64,000 bases of DNA from Solen grandis (Eukaryota; Mollusca; Bivalvia; Adapedonta; Solenidae), in contig CM037783.1 in the NCBI GenBank assembly GCA_021229015.1, forward strand, positions 58,290,516-58,354,515, in the 5' to 3' direction. The notes beneath the pieces are model-generated. The model made no database searches and had not been told where the DNA came from. It saw only the letters and a program-made list of their open reading frames with translations. A program made the position numbers and the translations under genes. Every line of letters starts with the position of its first letter. The stretch's first letter is position 1. Below are positions 43,991 through 56,190 of this stretch, piece after piece.

Positions 43991-45868
43991 TATTGAAAAT
44001 ATCTTCCATGTCCCTTTTATGCCACTGTACCTTTCAATATGGCAAAAAAAATAAAAATGACTTTAAACACCTGACATTAAAATTTGGTCTATCATCCTAT
44101 CGAAATTAAGCTTTTTTTGTTTTTTGTTTTGTTTTTTTACCTGAAATGTCAGGTTACTTTATTTCTATTGATATTTAACCATTTATGCATGTAATATCTG
44201 ATCATCACTTAACATAGTTTAAACAACTGAACATATAATAATGAATTTTGCATTAATTTAAGTGTAAAGAGACATGCACAAGAGACATGTACAATATAGT
44301 GCCATGCTCAGTTGATACCCACTGAAATGTCTGTAAGTATCCCATTCAACATTCAGACCCAAAGCCTTGCAATCCAAGAACTGCTCTCTATAACTGCTCA
44401 GTAATACTCTAAGGAGTCCCCACCAGTGAAAAACTTGATGGAGATTTTGTGACAGATAGAAACAAGAAAATAAAGGAAATGGATTATGATCTTAGAACTG
44501 CACTGACCTTTCAAGCGTGCATATGGATGATGCTCTTAACAAACACTTCTGTAAAGTTTTATGAAAATCCAAACAAATATATGGAAGTTATAAAGCGGAC
44601 ATGAAAATGAAACCTATGTATGAATACCAAAGACAATTTCTAACAACTCCAGTGACATTGACTTTTCAAGCACACATATGGTTGTTGCACCAACACATCT
44701 TCATGTAATGATAAACACTTTTGTAAAGTTTAATAAAAATCCATCCATAAATGTCCAAGTTATGGAGCAGACACGAAAGCAGAACGGACATGCTGTCAGA
44801 TTTGAGTAAGGGGCCACTTCTTTTGTTATTTTCTTTTGTTGTTTAAAGGCATATGTGCCCAGTACAGTTTTTTACTCTATAGACAAAAGAAGGAAAATTA
44901 AAACTAGCCATGAGAATTTTCTTAAACTTTGCATGATTATTGAGAATAGCACTAGAAACAAATTGGGTAGGGGAAAAAGTGGGGGTCACCTATAATTCTA
45001 CCTTTTAAGTTATCTGCCCCTAAAGGTGATTTTTTGCTCTTTGCTGTCATTTTCAAGGCCAGATAACTCAACATTATGGTCTAGCAACATCTCATTTATT
45101 TTCAACTCAAAAATTAGAATGATGATCCCCAATTTTTCTTCCATAAATTTGTTTTTAGTGTTATACTCTATAATCATGCAAAGCTATAAGTAAATTCCTA
45201 AGGCTAGTTTTATTTTCCTTCTTTGTCTATATAGTAACCTAGATGCCCAAGGGCAACATGTTGAGCCTGCGGCCTAAGGTTCCCCTTATACCTCTAAATG
45301 TTATCCTTACCATAAAGCTTAATGGACCCAACTGTTTAGTGCGACACATCTTCTCAATGAGGCAAAACTTACTGCCATATCATTTGAGAATTCTGATCCA
45401 CAGAAAATTTACAGCCCAAAAAAGCAAAACCAGCGCGATGTGCTTCACTTCTAAGTGTGACCTTACTTTAAAACTATGGACCGAGCTCTTGTGTTTACAC
45501 TTTGGATCATTTAGGCATACATTACTGCCAACTTATTTGAAAATCCTTCTATCCATGTCTAGGTTACAGCCCAGACAAGCAAATGACCTTTGACCTCATG
45601 TGCGACCTTGAGCTCCTAACTCTTGCAAGTACTCCGTCTCATTAAGGTTAACATAAGTGCCAAGTTATTTAAAAATCCTTTGATTCATGTCTAAGATACA
45701 GCCCAGACAACCAAATCCAACTCCATGACCTTTGACCTCTATGTATGACCTTGAACTTTGAGTTACAAATCTGGTTCCTGTGCGACACACCATCTCACTT
45801 AGCTTGGCATTTGTATCTAATTATTTGAGAATCCCTCCATCCATGACAAAGTAACAGCACAGACAAGC
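43991..45868. other. Non-coding interval with diverged repeats
   Basis: 44,460-44,780 and 45,400-45,860 contain diverged units with TTACAGCCCAGACAA, TGACCTTTGACCT and GACCTTGAACTTTGA, similar to family B-type cores. An open frame at 45,243-45,593 lies within these units and is not a gene. The remainder shows nothing recognisable. Confidence 0.45.
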
Positions 45869-47030
45869 AACAAGAGCTGTCAGGGAGACAGCATGCTTGA
45901 CTATACTCAGTGCTTTAAAGTATATAATGGCCATAATGGCCCTGTATTGCTCACCTGGTATTATTAGGATCAGTGATCGGGAAAGGCATGCGCCATAGTC
46001 ACATTGAAAATCAAAATGTCACATCATTTTTTGAACTGGATGCGCCCCTGTCGCATATCAATTTTTGGTCTCGCCAAATATTACTGCCTGCTTAAAGCGA
46101 AGATACGATACAGTTCGAGACTAAATGAGGGGAATTCCGTTTTAAATTAACATATCACAGAGAAGGAAAAGCATTATTGATCAACCAATCAGATTTCATC
46201 AAGGCATTGGTGTATCAACCAATCAGATTTAGTCTTTTTCGCATAAGAATCTGAAAGGGATCCGTGATTTTAATTGACGTTGGCCATCGGCGATTTGCCC
46301 CCAAAAAAAGGCCAGTTAAGACATAAGGGCGATCAAATTTGCATACAATATTCATCATAAATTTCTATCATGTGACAAATAAAAAACACCATTTAATTAT
46401 ATTCAGTGTATGATTCCTACCAGTTAGTTTATCTACTCCATTCCAGAGGAGAAGTTGTTTTCATCATAATCCCAAATCATCTCTCAAGAGCTTGTCCCAT
46501 TTGGGAGGGACAGTGAGTCATAGTGTCACACATTCTCAAGTTATCAGCACATTAACTAAATCTAAGTAAGGTGCAATGTGGTCCAGGTAAAGGGAAAAAG
46601 CCCTGTCATTAGAAAGTGTTTGTGTATTAAATTTAGTGAGAGAAGCTGCCGATTATCTTGAAATGAATGCTTGCACAAGTGTCACCATATACCTCCCTCT
46701 GTGCCCCCTCCAATGATTCAGTTTCGCCTTATGTGACATCCACTCTACAAACATACTGGAGTAGTAAAGTTCAAAGGGTGTGAAACTGGCACATGCCAAT
46801 GTCTGGGCTCCCTTTTATCGCTAGCTGACTGTGCTGATAGGGGTTTCTTACCTCTTTGAAATGCTGCTTGTCAAAACTTTAAAGAGAGTTATGTGTAAGA
46901 TGATTGTTAGAGTGTTTGGATTAGGTACACTTGGACATTACCTATTGTGTCTTACAACTGCTGCATTATGACATCAGTGATCTTTTTTACGGCTTTCCGC
47001 AAACCTGCGGAAAACGTATAGGGTTTGTTA
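45869..47030. other. Head of another short element, then unassigned DNA
   Basis: ACAAGAGCTGTCAGGGAGAC at 45,869 is a head-like phrase with a small palindrome (CTGTC/GACAG). 46,000-46,980 has no gene or repeat I can name. A hairpin CTTTCCGCAAACCTGCGGAAAACG lies at 46,995-47,019. Confidence 0.45.
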
Positions 47031-47225
47031 TGTTTCTTCTTATTAGGACTTTCTGCCTACTGGCAGAAAGTCCTATTGGGTTTGTACTGTTTTTTATTAT
47101 TAGGGCTTTCTGCCTCAAGCAGAAAGTCCTATTGGGTTTGTTCTGTTTTTTTATTATTAGCTTCTTTTGGCAGAAAGTCCTATTGGGTTTGTACTGTTTA
47201 TTAGGACTTTCTGCCCTTTCGTAAA
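47031..47225 (-). repeat. Stack of family D-type tail hairpins
   Basis: Four tail copies follow each other: CTTTCTGCC...GGCAGAAAG-type stems separated by TATTGGGTTTG(T/C)(A/T)CTG and T-runs. Each is the inverted form of the family D tail at 25,905-25,951. They look like successive element ends left side by side. Confidence 0.65.
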
Positions 47226-48935
47226 TTTTTTAAATGCTTATAAAATCTGTCCTATTTAAGATAGAAAGTTGATATTTAGTCAGTATATAGGTCTCTAGAA
47301 GTTTTAAACATTTTGTGAAAATAAATGTCATATGACGTCACATGACGTCATTATATGATATTGTATTTTAATATTAACAAGAATATTTCTATATGCTGAA
47401 ATTGTTGAAGGGCAATGAAAATTTAATGACACATGCTTCAAACGCTGAAATTTTGATTTCTATGATTTTCATATGCTTTGCCTATGACGTCACACTTTGA
47501 AATATGCAACAAAAGTTTGTACGCGGTCTACAGCCATTGTTTAGTGAACGATTTTCATCAAATTTTCACAGATATGTGTATATTAAGTTCTAGTTGTGCA
47601 TCCGGTGTCCGTTTTACAAAATTCGAAAAGTCCAAGGTTCTATAGGATTCCAAGATTCGAACAAGGTCGTAAATTTTAATTATAATCTCTTTTAATTGTC
47701 AAAATAAATGTCATATGACGTCACGTGACGTCATTATATGATAATGAATTTCTAATACTAACAAGATTATTTCTATATGTTGAAATTCTCGAAGGGCAAT
47801 GAAAATTTAATGCCGCATGCTTCAGATGCTGAAATTTCGATTTCATTGATTTTCAGAAGCCTATGACGTCATATGACGTCACATTTGAAATTGACTACGA
47901 AAGTTTGTACACGGTCCAGAGCCATTATTAATGGGCCGATTTTCATCAAATTTTCACAGAATGTGTATATTACGTTCTTATTGTGTATACCGGTGTCCGT
48001 TTTTCAAAATTCGAAAAGTCCAAGCATCTATGGCGGATCCAAGATTCGAACCAAGGACATCAATTTTTTAAATGCTTATAAAAACTGTCCTATTTGAGAT
48101 AGAAAGTTGAAATTTTGTCAGTTAGTAGGTCTCTGGGTGTCTTAACAATTATGAGAAAATAAACGTCATATGACATCACGTGACGTCATTTTACATATAT
48201 TTATTATTATTCTGTCTTTCTTCCTAACTAACTGATTATTTTTCTATGTTGCAATAATCCTAGGACGATGAAATTTTTATGGCTTATTAGTCACTTGAGG
48301 AAATTCAGATTTCTATGAATTTCATATGTCTATGACGTCATATGACGTCACAACTGACATATGCTACAAAAGTTTGTACGCAGTCTACAGCCATTATTGA
48401 TGAACCGATTTTCATCAAATTTTCACAGAATGTATATATTAATTTCTAGTTGTGCATCCCGATGTCCGTTTTTCAAAATTCGAAAAGTTCAAGGTTCTAT
48501 AGCGATTCCAAGATTCGAACCAAGGTCGTAAATTTTCAAATGCTTATAAATCGGTCCTTTTTGAAATAGAAAGTTGATATTTGGTCAGTATATAGGTCTC
48601 TGGGAGTCTTAACGATTTTATGAAAATTAACGTCAAATGACGTCACGTGATGTCATTATATGATAATGTATTTCTAATATTTACTGGATTATTTCTTTAT
48701 GTTGAAATTTTCGAAGGGCAATGAAAATTTAATGACACAGGCTTCAGATGCTGAAATTTCGATTGTCTTCGTAACTTAAGGCTTATTTTTCGCGGAATAT
48801 AATGTCAATTGTTCAGCATGAACATGAAATACTACTAGAGGTGAGTCATTACATGAAACTTCTATCTCCTGCATTTTGCATTAACACAGGTTGCAGAAAG
48901 TCCTATCATTCGTTAGACGAATGGCATCTAGTTAT
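47186..48935 (-). mobile_element. Family D element, inverted orientation
   Basis: On the minus strand the head is at 48,888-48,935 (AACTAGATGCCATTCG..., AGGACTTTCTGCAAC). About three core units of roughly 450 bp with the same phrases as 19-25 kb follow, and the tail is at about 47,186-47,222. CRE palindromes occur throughout, including an 18-bp one at 47,715-47,732. Confidence 0.7.
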
Positions 48936-49860
48936 TCTACTTTTTTCTTCCTTTTGAGGTTCAAATTAAAACAGGTTGCCGATGAGCTAGCAGCATGAAA
49001 TTTTAATAGTATGCACAGTGACTTTGGCGCTTTTGATCGTCATATTTTTTTTCTTCATGTGACGTCACATGACGTCAGTGCTGAAAAAAGCTGCAAAAGC
49101 TTGTACGCGCTCTACAGCCGTCATGATTGGACCGATTTACTTGATTTTTTCACAGAATGTATATATTATGATCTTGTTGTGCAGGATTATATACGTTTTG
49201 CAATATTTGAAAAGATCAAGGATCTATGGCTGAACCAAGTTTCGAACTTTGGACCAGAAAATGTATTGATGTATTACGAAGCACTCAGATAAGCTAGAAA
49301 CATGAAATTTGGACAGAATATGTGTCCTATTGATTTCTTTCAGTTCTGAGAAGATTGACGTCGTATGACGTAAATTGACGTCATGACGCGTTATCAAATA
49401 TTTTATCCAAAATATACAGTTTTTTAGCACTGGAAGACAAAGTTTTTGACCGATTTGCATAAAATTTTCACTGAAGGTGCAACATAGCCTCTTATTGTCA
49501 TCAGTCACTTCCGCTTCCGGAAAATAGCTAAGGTCAAGGTCACATGTCAATTATCAGTTTTTTCTTCGGCCTTAAATATCTCAAAAACGAAAAAATTTTA
49601 TCGAGACACTATGCGTTTAATTTGTAGTGCTTTGAAATGCCTTTCAGAGGATATATAGTTTTTGAAGATCGGGGTTGAATCAGTTGAGTTATTGCAGAAA
49701 AACAAAAATGCTGCAACCTAAGTGCACTTAACTACTTATATCTCGATAATTATTGATTTTTGTTAATAAGAGTATGAATATAATTTGTAGATCAATGCCC
49801 GGCCATTCTTTTGGTGTTTAAATTTTAAAGATTGACCTAATATTCATTAAGTTATAAGGA
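48936..49860 (-). repeat. Family D-type core units, inverted
   Basis: This is the inverted counterpart of 17,900-19,087: on minus it has TGACCTTGACCTTAGCTATT-type lines, GTGTCTCGATAAAATTTTTTC and AATTGATTATCGAGATATAAG-like phrases, and TGACGTCA sites at 49,060-49,075. No coding sequence is seen. Confidence 0.55.
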
Positions 49861-50000
49861 AAAACAAGGCAGTCCAAAGGACAGCTATATCCCCCGCCAC
49901 TGGCCAAATATTAGATTTGTTTGGTCATAGGATTATGTTCACCTTAACCTGGCATGGTTGTAGCAGACATAGAAGATCAGTTTAAGACAATTTAACTTTC
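49861..50000 (+). mobile_element. Head of another short-element family, cut by gap
   Basis: AAAACAAGGCAGTCCAAAGG with a short palindrome (GTCC..GGAC), then CTATATCCCCCGCCACTGG, looks like a head of a further short-element family. The core is cut off by the run of N. Confidence 0.45.
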
Positions 50001-50100
50001 NNNNNNNNNNNNNNNNNNNNNNNNNNNNNNNNNNNNNNNNNNNNNNNNNNNNNNNNNNNNNNNNNNNNNNNNNNNNNNNNNNNNNNNNNNNNNNNNNNNN
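50001..50100. other. Assembly gap, 100 N
   Basis: Exactly 100 N. This round number is the usual placeholder for a gap of unknown size, so order and distance across it are not proven by sequence. Confidence 0.95.
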
Positions 50101-50400
50101 GGCGTAAGATTATGAATTACCATTGATTGTGTAAATTAAATAAATAAGTGATTCGCATATGTATTGTGCAATCGAAATAACTCTTGCAGATTTTATATTC
50201 AAACGCGATGTGTTACTCTTCCGAACTTTCTCTGATATACATAAGAAATATGCAATATAATAGATATAAAACCCTTTCATATACTCCTATGTGTGAGGTA
50301 CAACGAAAGTTATGTTATAACATGTTGGTACATTCAACGACTTGACAACATTATCACTGGACATCGGACTACCAGAATTCATCGGTCGACCTCTATAGCT

Positions 50401-50470
50401 CACGTGATTGGCTCTCATTATATATAAGGGGTACTTCCGAGAGTGGTTGGTCTCTGGTGTCAGGAGCATT
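50401..50470 (+). promoter_or_regulatory. Candidate core promoter
   Basis: Within 60 bp there are an E-box CACGTG (50,401-50,406), an inverted CCAAT box ATTGG (50,407-50,411) and a TATA box TATATAAG (50,421-50,428). A possible initiator TCAGG lies at about 50,460. The spacing from TATA to that point is about 40 bp, slightly longer than usual. A short signal-peptide-like ORF starts downstream. The role is inferred. Confidence 0.45.
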
Positions 50471-50497
50471 TTTACTCCGCTTATCGCAGCCCAAATT

Positions 50498-50535
50498 ATG
50501 GCGTTAAAAACTGTTATCCTTTTTGTATCGTGCCG
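50498..50535 (+). CDS. Candidate first coding exon of a secreted protein
   Basis: ATG at 50,498 opens MALKTVILFVSC, a short basic then hydrophobic stretch ending in Cys as in a signal peptide. The frame runs into CG then GTGAAT, a fair splice donor at 50,536. I could not prove the next exon: a possible acceptor TTTCTTAG at about 50,720 would give a frame that stops after about 20 codons. Either the partner exon is farther away or this is a chance ORF. Support comes mainly from the upstream TATA and CCAAT arrangement. Confidence 0.35.
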
Positions 50536-50756
50536 GTGAATACATGTTTCCACTGTATACTTTCCAAGCCGAATATCTCAAGTGAAAACATAATGTAACT
50601 GTTTATTACATGACATTTAATTTATGATTAAGTTTTTATCGTTTTTATTTCTTTATTATTATTATATTTGCATATCCTCGTTTGATGCCACTCCTGGAAA
50701 AAAAATCCAATTAACCTGGAGGTTTCTTAGTTTGGCGTCATCTGTCAATCATTTCG

Positions 50757-50993
50757 TTGGCGCGAGAAATAATCCGAATCGGTCAAGTTGACTGTCAAGA
50801 TAAAGAAAGAGCAACAAGCCCCTGGTTATTGCAGAAGATGATGATTAGTGTCGATCTATTACAAGCATTCGATTCTGGACTTTGCAAAGGAGAGAATTTG
50901 CTAACGTTGTACACTGGATTATATCCCGTTCTCTTGGTCATGAATAATCTGTTTAATGCAGAATGCTGTTTGTATGTTGGTCGGGTTTAAAGT
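50757..50993 (+). CDS. Unidentified small ORF
   Basis: A 77-residue frame from a TTG, with several Cys residues (CQDKE, LCKGE, ECCLYVG) and a hydrophobic stretch. I recognise no family. It could be part of an exon or chance. The nearby first-exon candidate is not in a compatible frame with it. Confidence 0.2.
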
Positions 50994-51640
50994 TCAGTTG
51001 AAATTATTTCAGTTATTTAGAATATTGCAGGTGACATGTTTTATTATAAATTTAACAATTATATAGTTCCTATAGCATTTCAATATTTGTGCATAAATCT
51101 ACAAATCTGTAAAAATCATCATATCGCGGTGACACAGCATGTTGACAAAGTCCCAGAGGACTGTAAATGAAACGTTCAATCCAAACGAGCATTCCGATTT
51201 AACAGACATGAGCTAAACATGTTCTCGAACACTTCTCTTCAACCATCAAACATTTGATTCACCTTACATATGTTGACGCGGCAATTTCTCAACTGCTTAT
51301 ACCCAAAAATACACGGCTAATAGACCGCACTATACATGATCCTTTTACGTAGTAGGCTGCGATAGTGTACACGGTTTGAAGATAATACGATTATAAGACC
51401 CTTTTCACATCAGCCTCACTGCAACCGTGCATATCTACGACTAATTTTATTTAATTTTGTTTTTCTTTGATAATATCGTGTGTATCGTATGACACTCTCG
51501 AGACATCCGAACGATTCGCAATGTCGCAGTGTTGGCGCAATGTCGCGAACTAGATTTTCGACATGCACATAATCTTAGCAAGTCTCTTGCGATTTTTAGA
51601 ATCTCAAGGCTACTTGACGGCCGCCTCGATACATTGCAAA
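50994..51640. other. Non-coding interval
   Basis: No gene or repeat family is recognised. Confidence 0.4.
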
Positions 51641-51641
51641 A

Positions 51642-51953
51642 TCAATGTGCGGTTTCATACGGTGCCATATTAAAACTGTCGAGACATTTTTGACAATCAA
51701 AGGAATGCGCAATGCTACAGGGCGGCTGCTTTCCGCTATAAAAGGTAGACCATCTTAGACTACCCATCACACGCTGTAACTCAGAAAACATGTTGCGGTC
51801 CATCCTTATAAAGCTTTTGTCATTGCTGAATACCCCATCCAGTTCACTGAAGAGTGTAAAGAACATGTACCGGTCAAACAACCGTCGCCGCTCAATCCAT
51901 GTGTTGATCCGTCGTCTTCTCTGACGTTGACGCTCACGATTAAGCATGGTCAA
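51642..51953 (-). pseudogene. PIF/Harbinger-like nuclease N-terminal fragment
   Basis: On the minus strand MLNRERQRQRRRRINTWIER is followed by RYMFFTLFSELD, SFIRMDRNMFSELQRVMGSL. This pattern (Arg-rich stretch, W....R, L..EL, F.RM....F..L...V) fits the N-terminal part of Harbinger-derived nucleases that are common in bivalves. The DDE catalytic region is not found downstream: after VMGSL the frame soon loses similarity. It is a small relic; family assignment is by pattern only. Confidence 0.45.
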
Positions 51954-53310
51954 AATAGCTTTACGACGGGTTTCTTCATCATGTACAATTCATACAATCT
52001 AAAAACACGCAACATCTGTTGTTGGAAAGTCATCAGGAAGATGCCTTTTAGCATGTTCTGACGAAAAAAAAACAACAAACGCTTGGTTTTATACACACAC
52101 TAGGGACTTATCGCACAAACAATGTAAGGCATTCATACGATTGTCGTTAAAATGCTTGCGTTTCATAGGGAAGCTGCAATTTTTTAAGACTGCTTTGCGG
52201 CTTTCTTGCAAACTTGCACGGTAGTTGCACGACCATCTTGCGGAAGCCGTGCAAATACGGGCGTTACGTTTTCCTACGTTCAAAATACGAACATAGTGCG
52301 ACCCGTATAATTACCATACGAACATCATATGGATGTCTTGCACTTCCTGTGTCTGGTGCGGTCCTGTCTGGACATGTTGCGAATTTTATCTACGGCACGC
52401 TGGGACTGCGAAATAATACGGACAAAAATCGCACGGCTGATGTGAACAGGTCCTAACCCGTTTTCTGAAACTCCATCGGTGACCGAGATATTGCCTCTCA
52501 TATACATTCTTTGTGCAAGTTACTTGATACAAGGTCATCGTGTAGTATTTGACAACTATTTTGTTCGGATGCAAGGATGTCATGTAAATAAGTTTATGTA
52601 TATTTCATTTGAACTGTATTTCCATCTGAAATTATATATTATTATATCAACACGTTTTGCGTTTCTAATATATTGGAAATTCGGATGTAATATAACATTT
52701 CAACATATGTAATTTGAAACTAATGTATTTCAAGAATAAATAGAACTTTGTGTTAGTGAAAAAGAAAATAATATTTCTTAGGTAAAAGGTCTAAAACTAT
52801 ATTAAATATTTAAGCAATTGATGAACATGTTGTAGAAGGTATTAATATGCAATTTCCTTTTTGTTTGAATCGTCGTTTAACATTGACATATATATCTACA
52901 GGAGCTGAACAGCAAAGCAAAAATATAACGATTAGTTGTTCTTATGTCCCAAAAATATAGTATAAACAATTCTGAATTTATACTAATTGAACTTACGTTT
53001 GTTAACATTTAGAATTATAAGTAAAACTTGAGCTCGTATATTTGAAAGACCATTTATGCTTTAATTTGGAGAATGGTCTCAAAATATCTAATATTTTAGA
53101 GAACAGACTCATTAAGATCGGTAGGCCGAGATATGTTTCTCTATGAACTGTAATTGTCAATACCAAAATAATTTACCGTCTTGATCAAATCTAATATTGA
53201 TATTATTTTCAATGCACAAACTAGAAAATTAATACATATTTACGATCTGTGTCTTCCATATATTATACTAGGTCCATCAGTTGTAATTCTTAAAGGCATA
53301 TTAAACCAAA
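51954..53310. other. Non-coding interval, possibly flank of Harbinger-like relic
   Basis: 52,100-52,520 has higher GC and several GCAAG/CTTGC palindromic phrases (for example TTGCAAACTTGCAC near 52,206), which may be 5' parts of the same relic. The rest, 52,520-53,310, is AT-rich without features. Confidence 0.35.
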
Positions 53311-53311
53311 C

Positions 53312-53655
53312 ATTCTTGCATTCTTCCGGTAGCCGGAGGTCGTGGGTTTAATCCCCGACTGCAACATTCCATCGTCTTAAAATCAAACCGTTTGTAACTT
53401 CCTGCTTGTCAGTGAAGCATCACTCTATGACATAAGGGTACACCAGGACTGGTTGGAGCACTCATGTTAACGTAATTGGACGCGATATCGTTGTTCGCAA
53501 AGTCATACATTCACACCTCTCTAATTCACATGAGGATAGTCCCAGTACAGGGTGGCATGGTTAGGATAAAGTAAATGAATGTGTATCTGGCAACATGTCT
53601 TCGAAGTGATATCGCAGTGAGGCGACGTTTAATCTCAGGGACTTGAACCAGTAGA
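53312..53655 (+). mobile_element. Diverged tRNA-derived SINE
   Basis: It has a B-box-like GTGGGTTTAATCCCCGAC preceded by GGTAGCCGGAGG, then a body with ACCAGGACTGGTTGGAGC, CACATGAGGATAGTCCC and GCGACGTTTAATCTC at the end. The layout matches SINE type 1 but with strong divergence. Confidence 0.5.
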
Positions 53656-54227
53656 TAAGATAATGTTCGCAGTCATAAATGTTAACACACCTGCACGTTT
53701 ACGGGACACTATGTAGCACAAGTGGACAAACTGTATTTCCTTCAGCAAATGATTATGGAGAAGTAGTATCCTTTTACCCGGATATTAGGAATGGGTTTTG
53801 TCACGGTAACAGCACCCTTTTGCACAGTGTGTACATGAATGATAGATTAAACGCTTACTATTTTGACATAAATGTATTTAACATGTGTTGTATGTTCTAT
53901 GTTGACAGCCATTAGACCACCCAGACAGCCGTGTGATGAAAAAGAATAGTTTAGGATTCACCGATTCATATTTTTGCGGATACCCGAGATTCCAATTCAT
54001 TATTGATATATGTATTTTTTCGATAAATTTAGTGTTAAAATTGTACGTAATAAGTTGTACATAAAAATGCGATTGAAAATGATTCTATGTTCATGAGTAT
54101 TCGAATTCGAACCCCGGTTTGGACCAACTTAATCCCGTTTTTTTTTTTTTCAAATATAGGAAGGCGATAAAATATATATATATGTAATAGTATTTAACCT
54201 GTTTGTTATTGCTTCCCCCCTCCCATC
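53656..54227. other. Non-coding interval
   Basis: An open frame at 53,679-53,915 has no recognisable family. A GAATTCGAACCCCGG piece at 54,105-54,120 looks like a B-box relic of a SINE. Confidence 0.35.
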
Positions 54228-54233
54228 TCTTTC

Positions 54234-54306
<73 letters not shown>
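54228..54306. repeat. (CT)n(TA)n microsatellite
   Basis: A CTTTCT/CTCTCT run at about 54,228-54,267 passes directly into (TA)n at 54,268-54,306. Confidence 0.95.
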
Positions 54307-54308
<2 letters not shown>

Positions 54309-56190
54309 CGAGTAACTTAATTTATTCCTGTTTACACACATTCAGCTACGGTTCGATACTAGGTCAAGTATAATATGAAATATAACGCCCCCAGTCCAGG
54401 CGTCCATTCACGTCAATGTCTCTTGACACATTTAATACTTTATAAAGTGTTTCATGTTCATCTGATGTTCTCTCCCTTTCTTTCTTCGACCATGCATTAC
54501 TCATTAAGCCTTATATATAAATTAACACAGCTTCCTACATAGTTATTCGACATGACATTTTAAAGTATAACAAAAGGACATTATCGTGCATAATATATTT
54601 AATTATTTTATTTGCTTACATACAAGTAATCATTGTAAATAAAATCATCTATGAGAGTAAATTATCTACACATACCACAATAGTAGTACAATCTTACTCA
54701 TAAACTACAGTTCATTCTCATTAAATGATTACATTTCCTATCATGGGTAATTTCAGAACAGAAGATAACACAACTTTATTCGCACAAATTTATCAAGTAT
54801 ACAATAATATGATAGTTACAAATGTAGTACATATACTCGTTTATATACTTTTTACACTTCCGGTTAGGAATCAGAATTTGATAGAAAGAAAGATAAAGGA
54901 GGAGACTAAGTTAGAAAAAAGAACATAATTATAAAAAAAAGGCGGAAAGATTCAATAAACATGTTCAGGTATGTTGTAGCTGAACAATAAGGAACACATG
55001 TATTATATGCACACATGTATTATATACCCATATTAAGCTATAGCAATAATGGTAATCATTTAATAATAGATCGTAAGATACTGCCATACTAGTTATTTCT
55101 CTATACATGTTACCTAATCATGATGTATTACTGAGACCAAATCACATTTTGAAAGTCCAGATAATTAAAACAATCCTTTTAAAATAGGAATAATAGAAAT
55201 ATTTATTAATGTAATATAAGACATAATATAGTAACAACATGGTCAAGGTTAAACTAATATTCAACAGCAAGGTCAATTTTACCCTACGCACTGTACACTT
55301 GTCAGCTATTTAAATATTACTAGAATACTCGGACAGAGTTGATTCAGTGGGTAAATAAAAATAACAATAAATATTTCGTAGTAAAACATATGTATATACA
55401 TTTTTTATTGATTTTATTTTTATTTTGTTGCCCAAGTTATTTCAAGTAGCAGTATCTGATATACCGACTTGTTAAGATTACGTATTTTGTCTATGGTTAG
55501 TGACAAGGCAGATGGCAGATTCCCTGTAATTTAAATTATAATGTAATCAAACAACACATTTACATACAGATTATGTGATTATATAAAGAGCCCATTCTCT
55601 TCTGTTTTGGGGGGAAAATGCCTCTCCCTCCAGGAGGGGGATTTTTCGTGTCGTTTTCTTCTTGTGGGAATATGTAATGCATTTTCTGCGGCAATACAGT
55701 ATACAGTGCAACAATCTACCACATTAGCATTCTTGTTATTTATGTGAGTTGTTACATTTTTGTTTCTAGGGAGAATTTTGCTTGGAAAAAAAGAAAGGGG
55801 AGGGGGGGGGGGGCATACATTTTGGCTGGGGGGAATAGAGCCGTATACAGACACTAAACATTTAGATCAAGAGACCTGTGTATGTACAACATATTTATAG
55901 CAAACTATTCAAATGATTAATATCGTTTTACACATTGACAGAAAAACTGATACATGTACCTTTAAACACAAAAACAAATCCCGTATAGACTATTTAAAAA
56001 AGATTAGTACGCACTCCCTGCATTCAACGAAAGGCTTTAAAATTAAAATAATGTGTGCTGAATAACTAAAGTGACGCTGGATTTGTATTAATTTAATTTA
56101 TACTACAGTAACTTGAATTATTGAAGCCACTACATGTATGTAAAATGCTCATAGCATGTACGTAGGGACTTTTCGTTTTACACATATTTT
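54307..56190. other. Non-coding interval
   Basis: AT-rich unique-looking sequence. A polyG/C-rich patch lies at 55,795-55,815. Open frames are short and unmatched. Part may be 3'-UTR or downstream flank of the minus-strand gene. Confidence 0.4.

Noticed and set aside
45243..45593. 116-residue ORF
   Set aside because: It lies inside diverged repeat units and matches no protein family I know.
49011..49292. 93-residue ORF in the inverted array
   Set aside because: It is part of a family D core unit; the corresponding region elsewhere is not open.
50498..50993. Two-exon gene joining 50,498-50,535 to the ORF at 50,757-50,993
   Set aside because: With the only plausible acceptor the reading frames do not agree, so I report the pieces separately.
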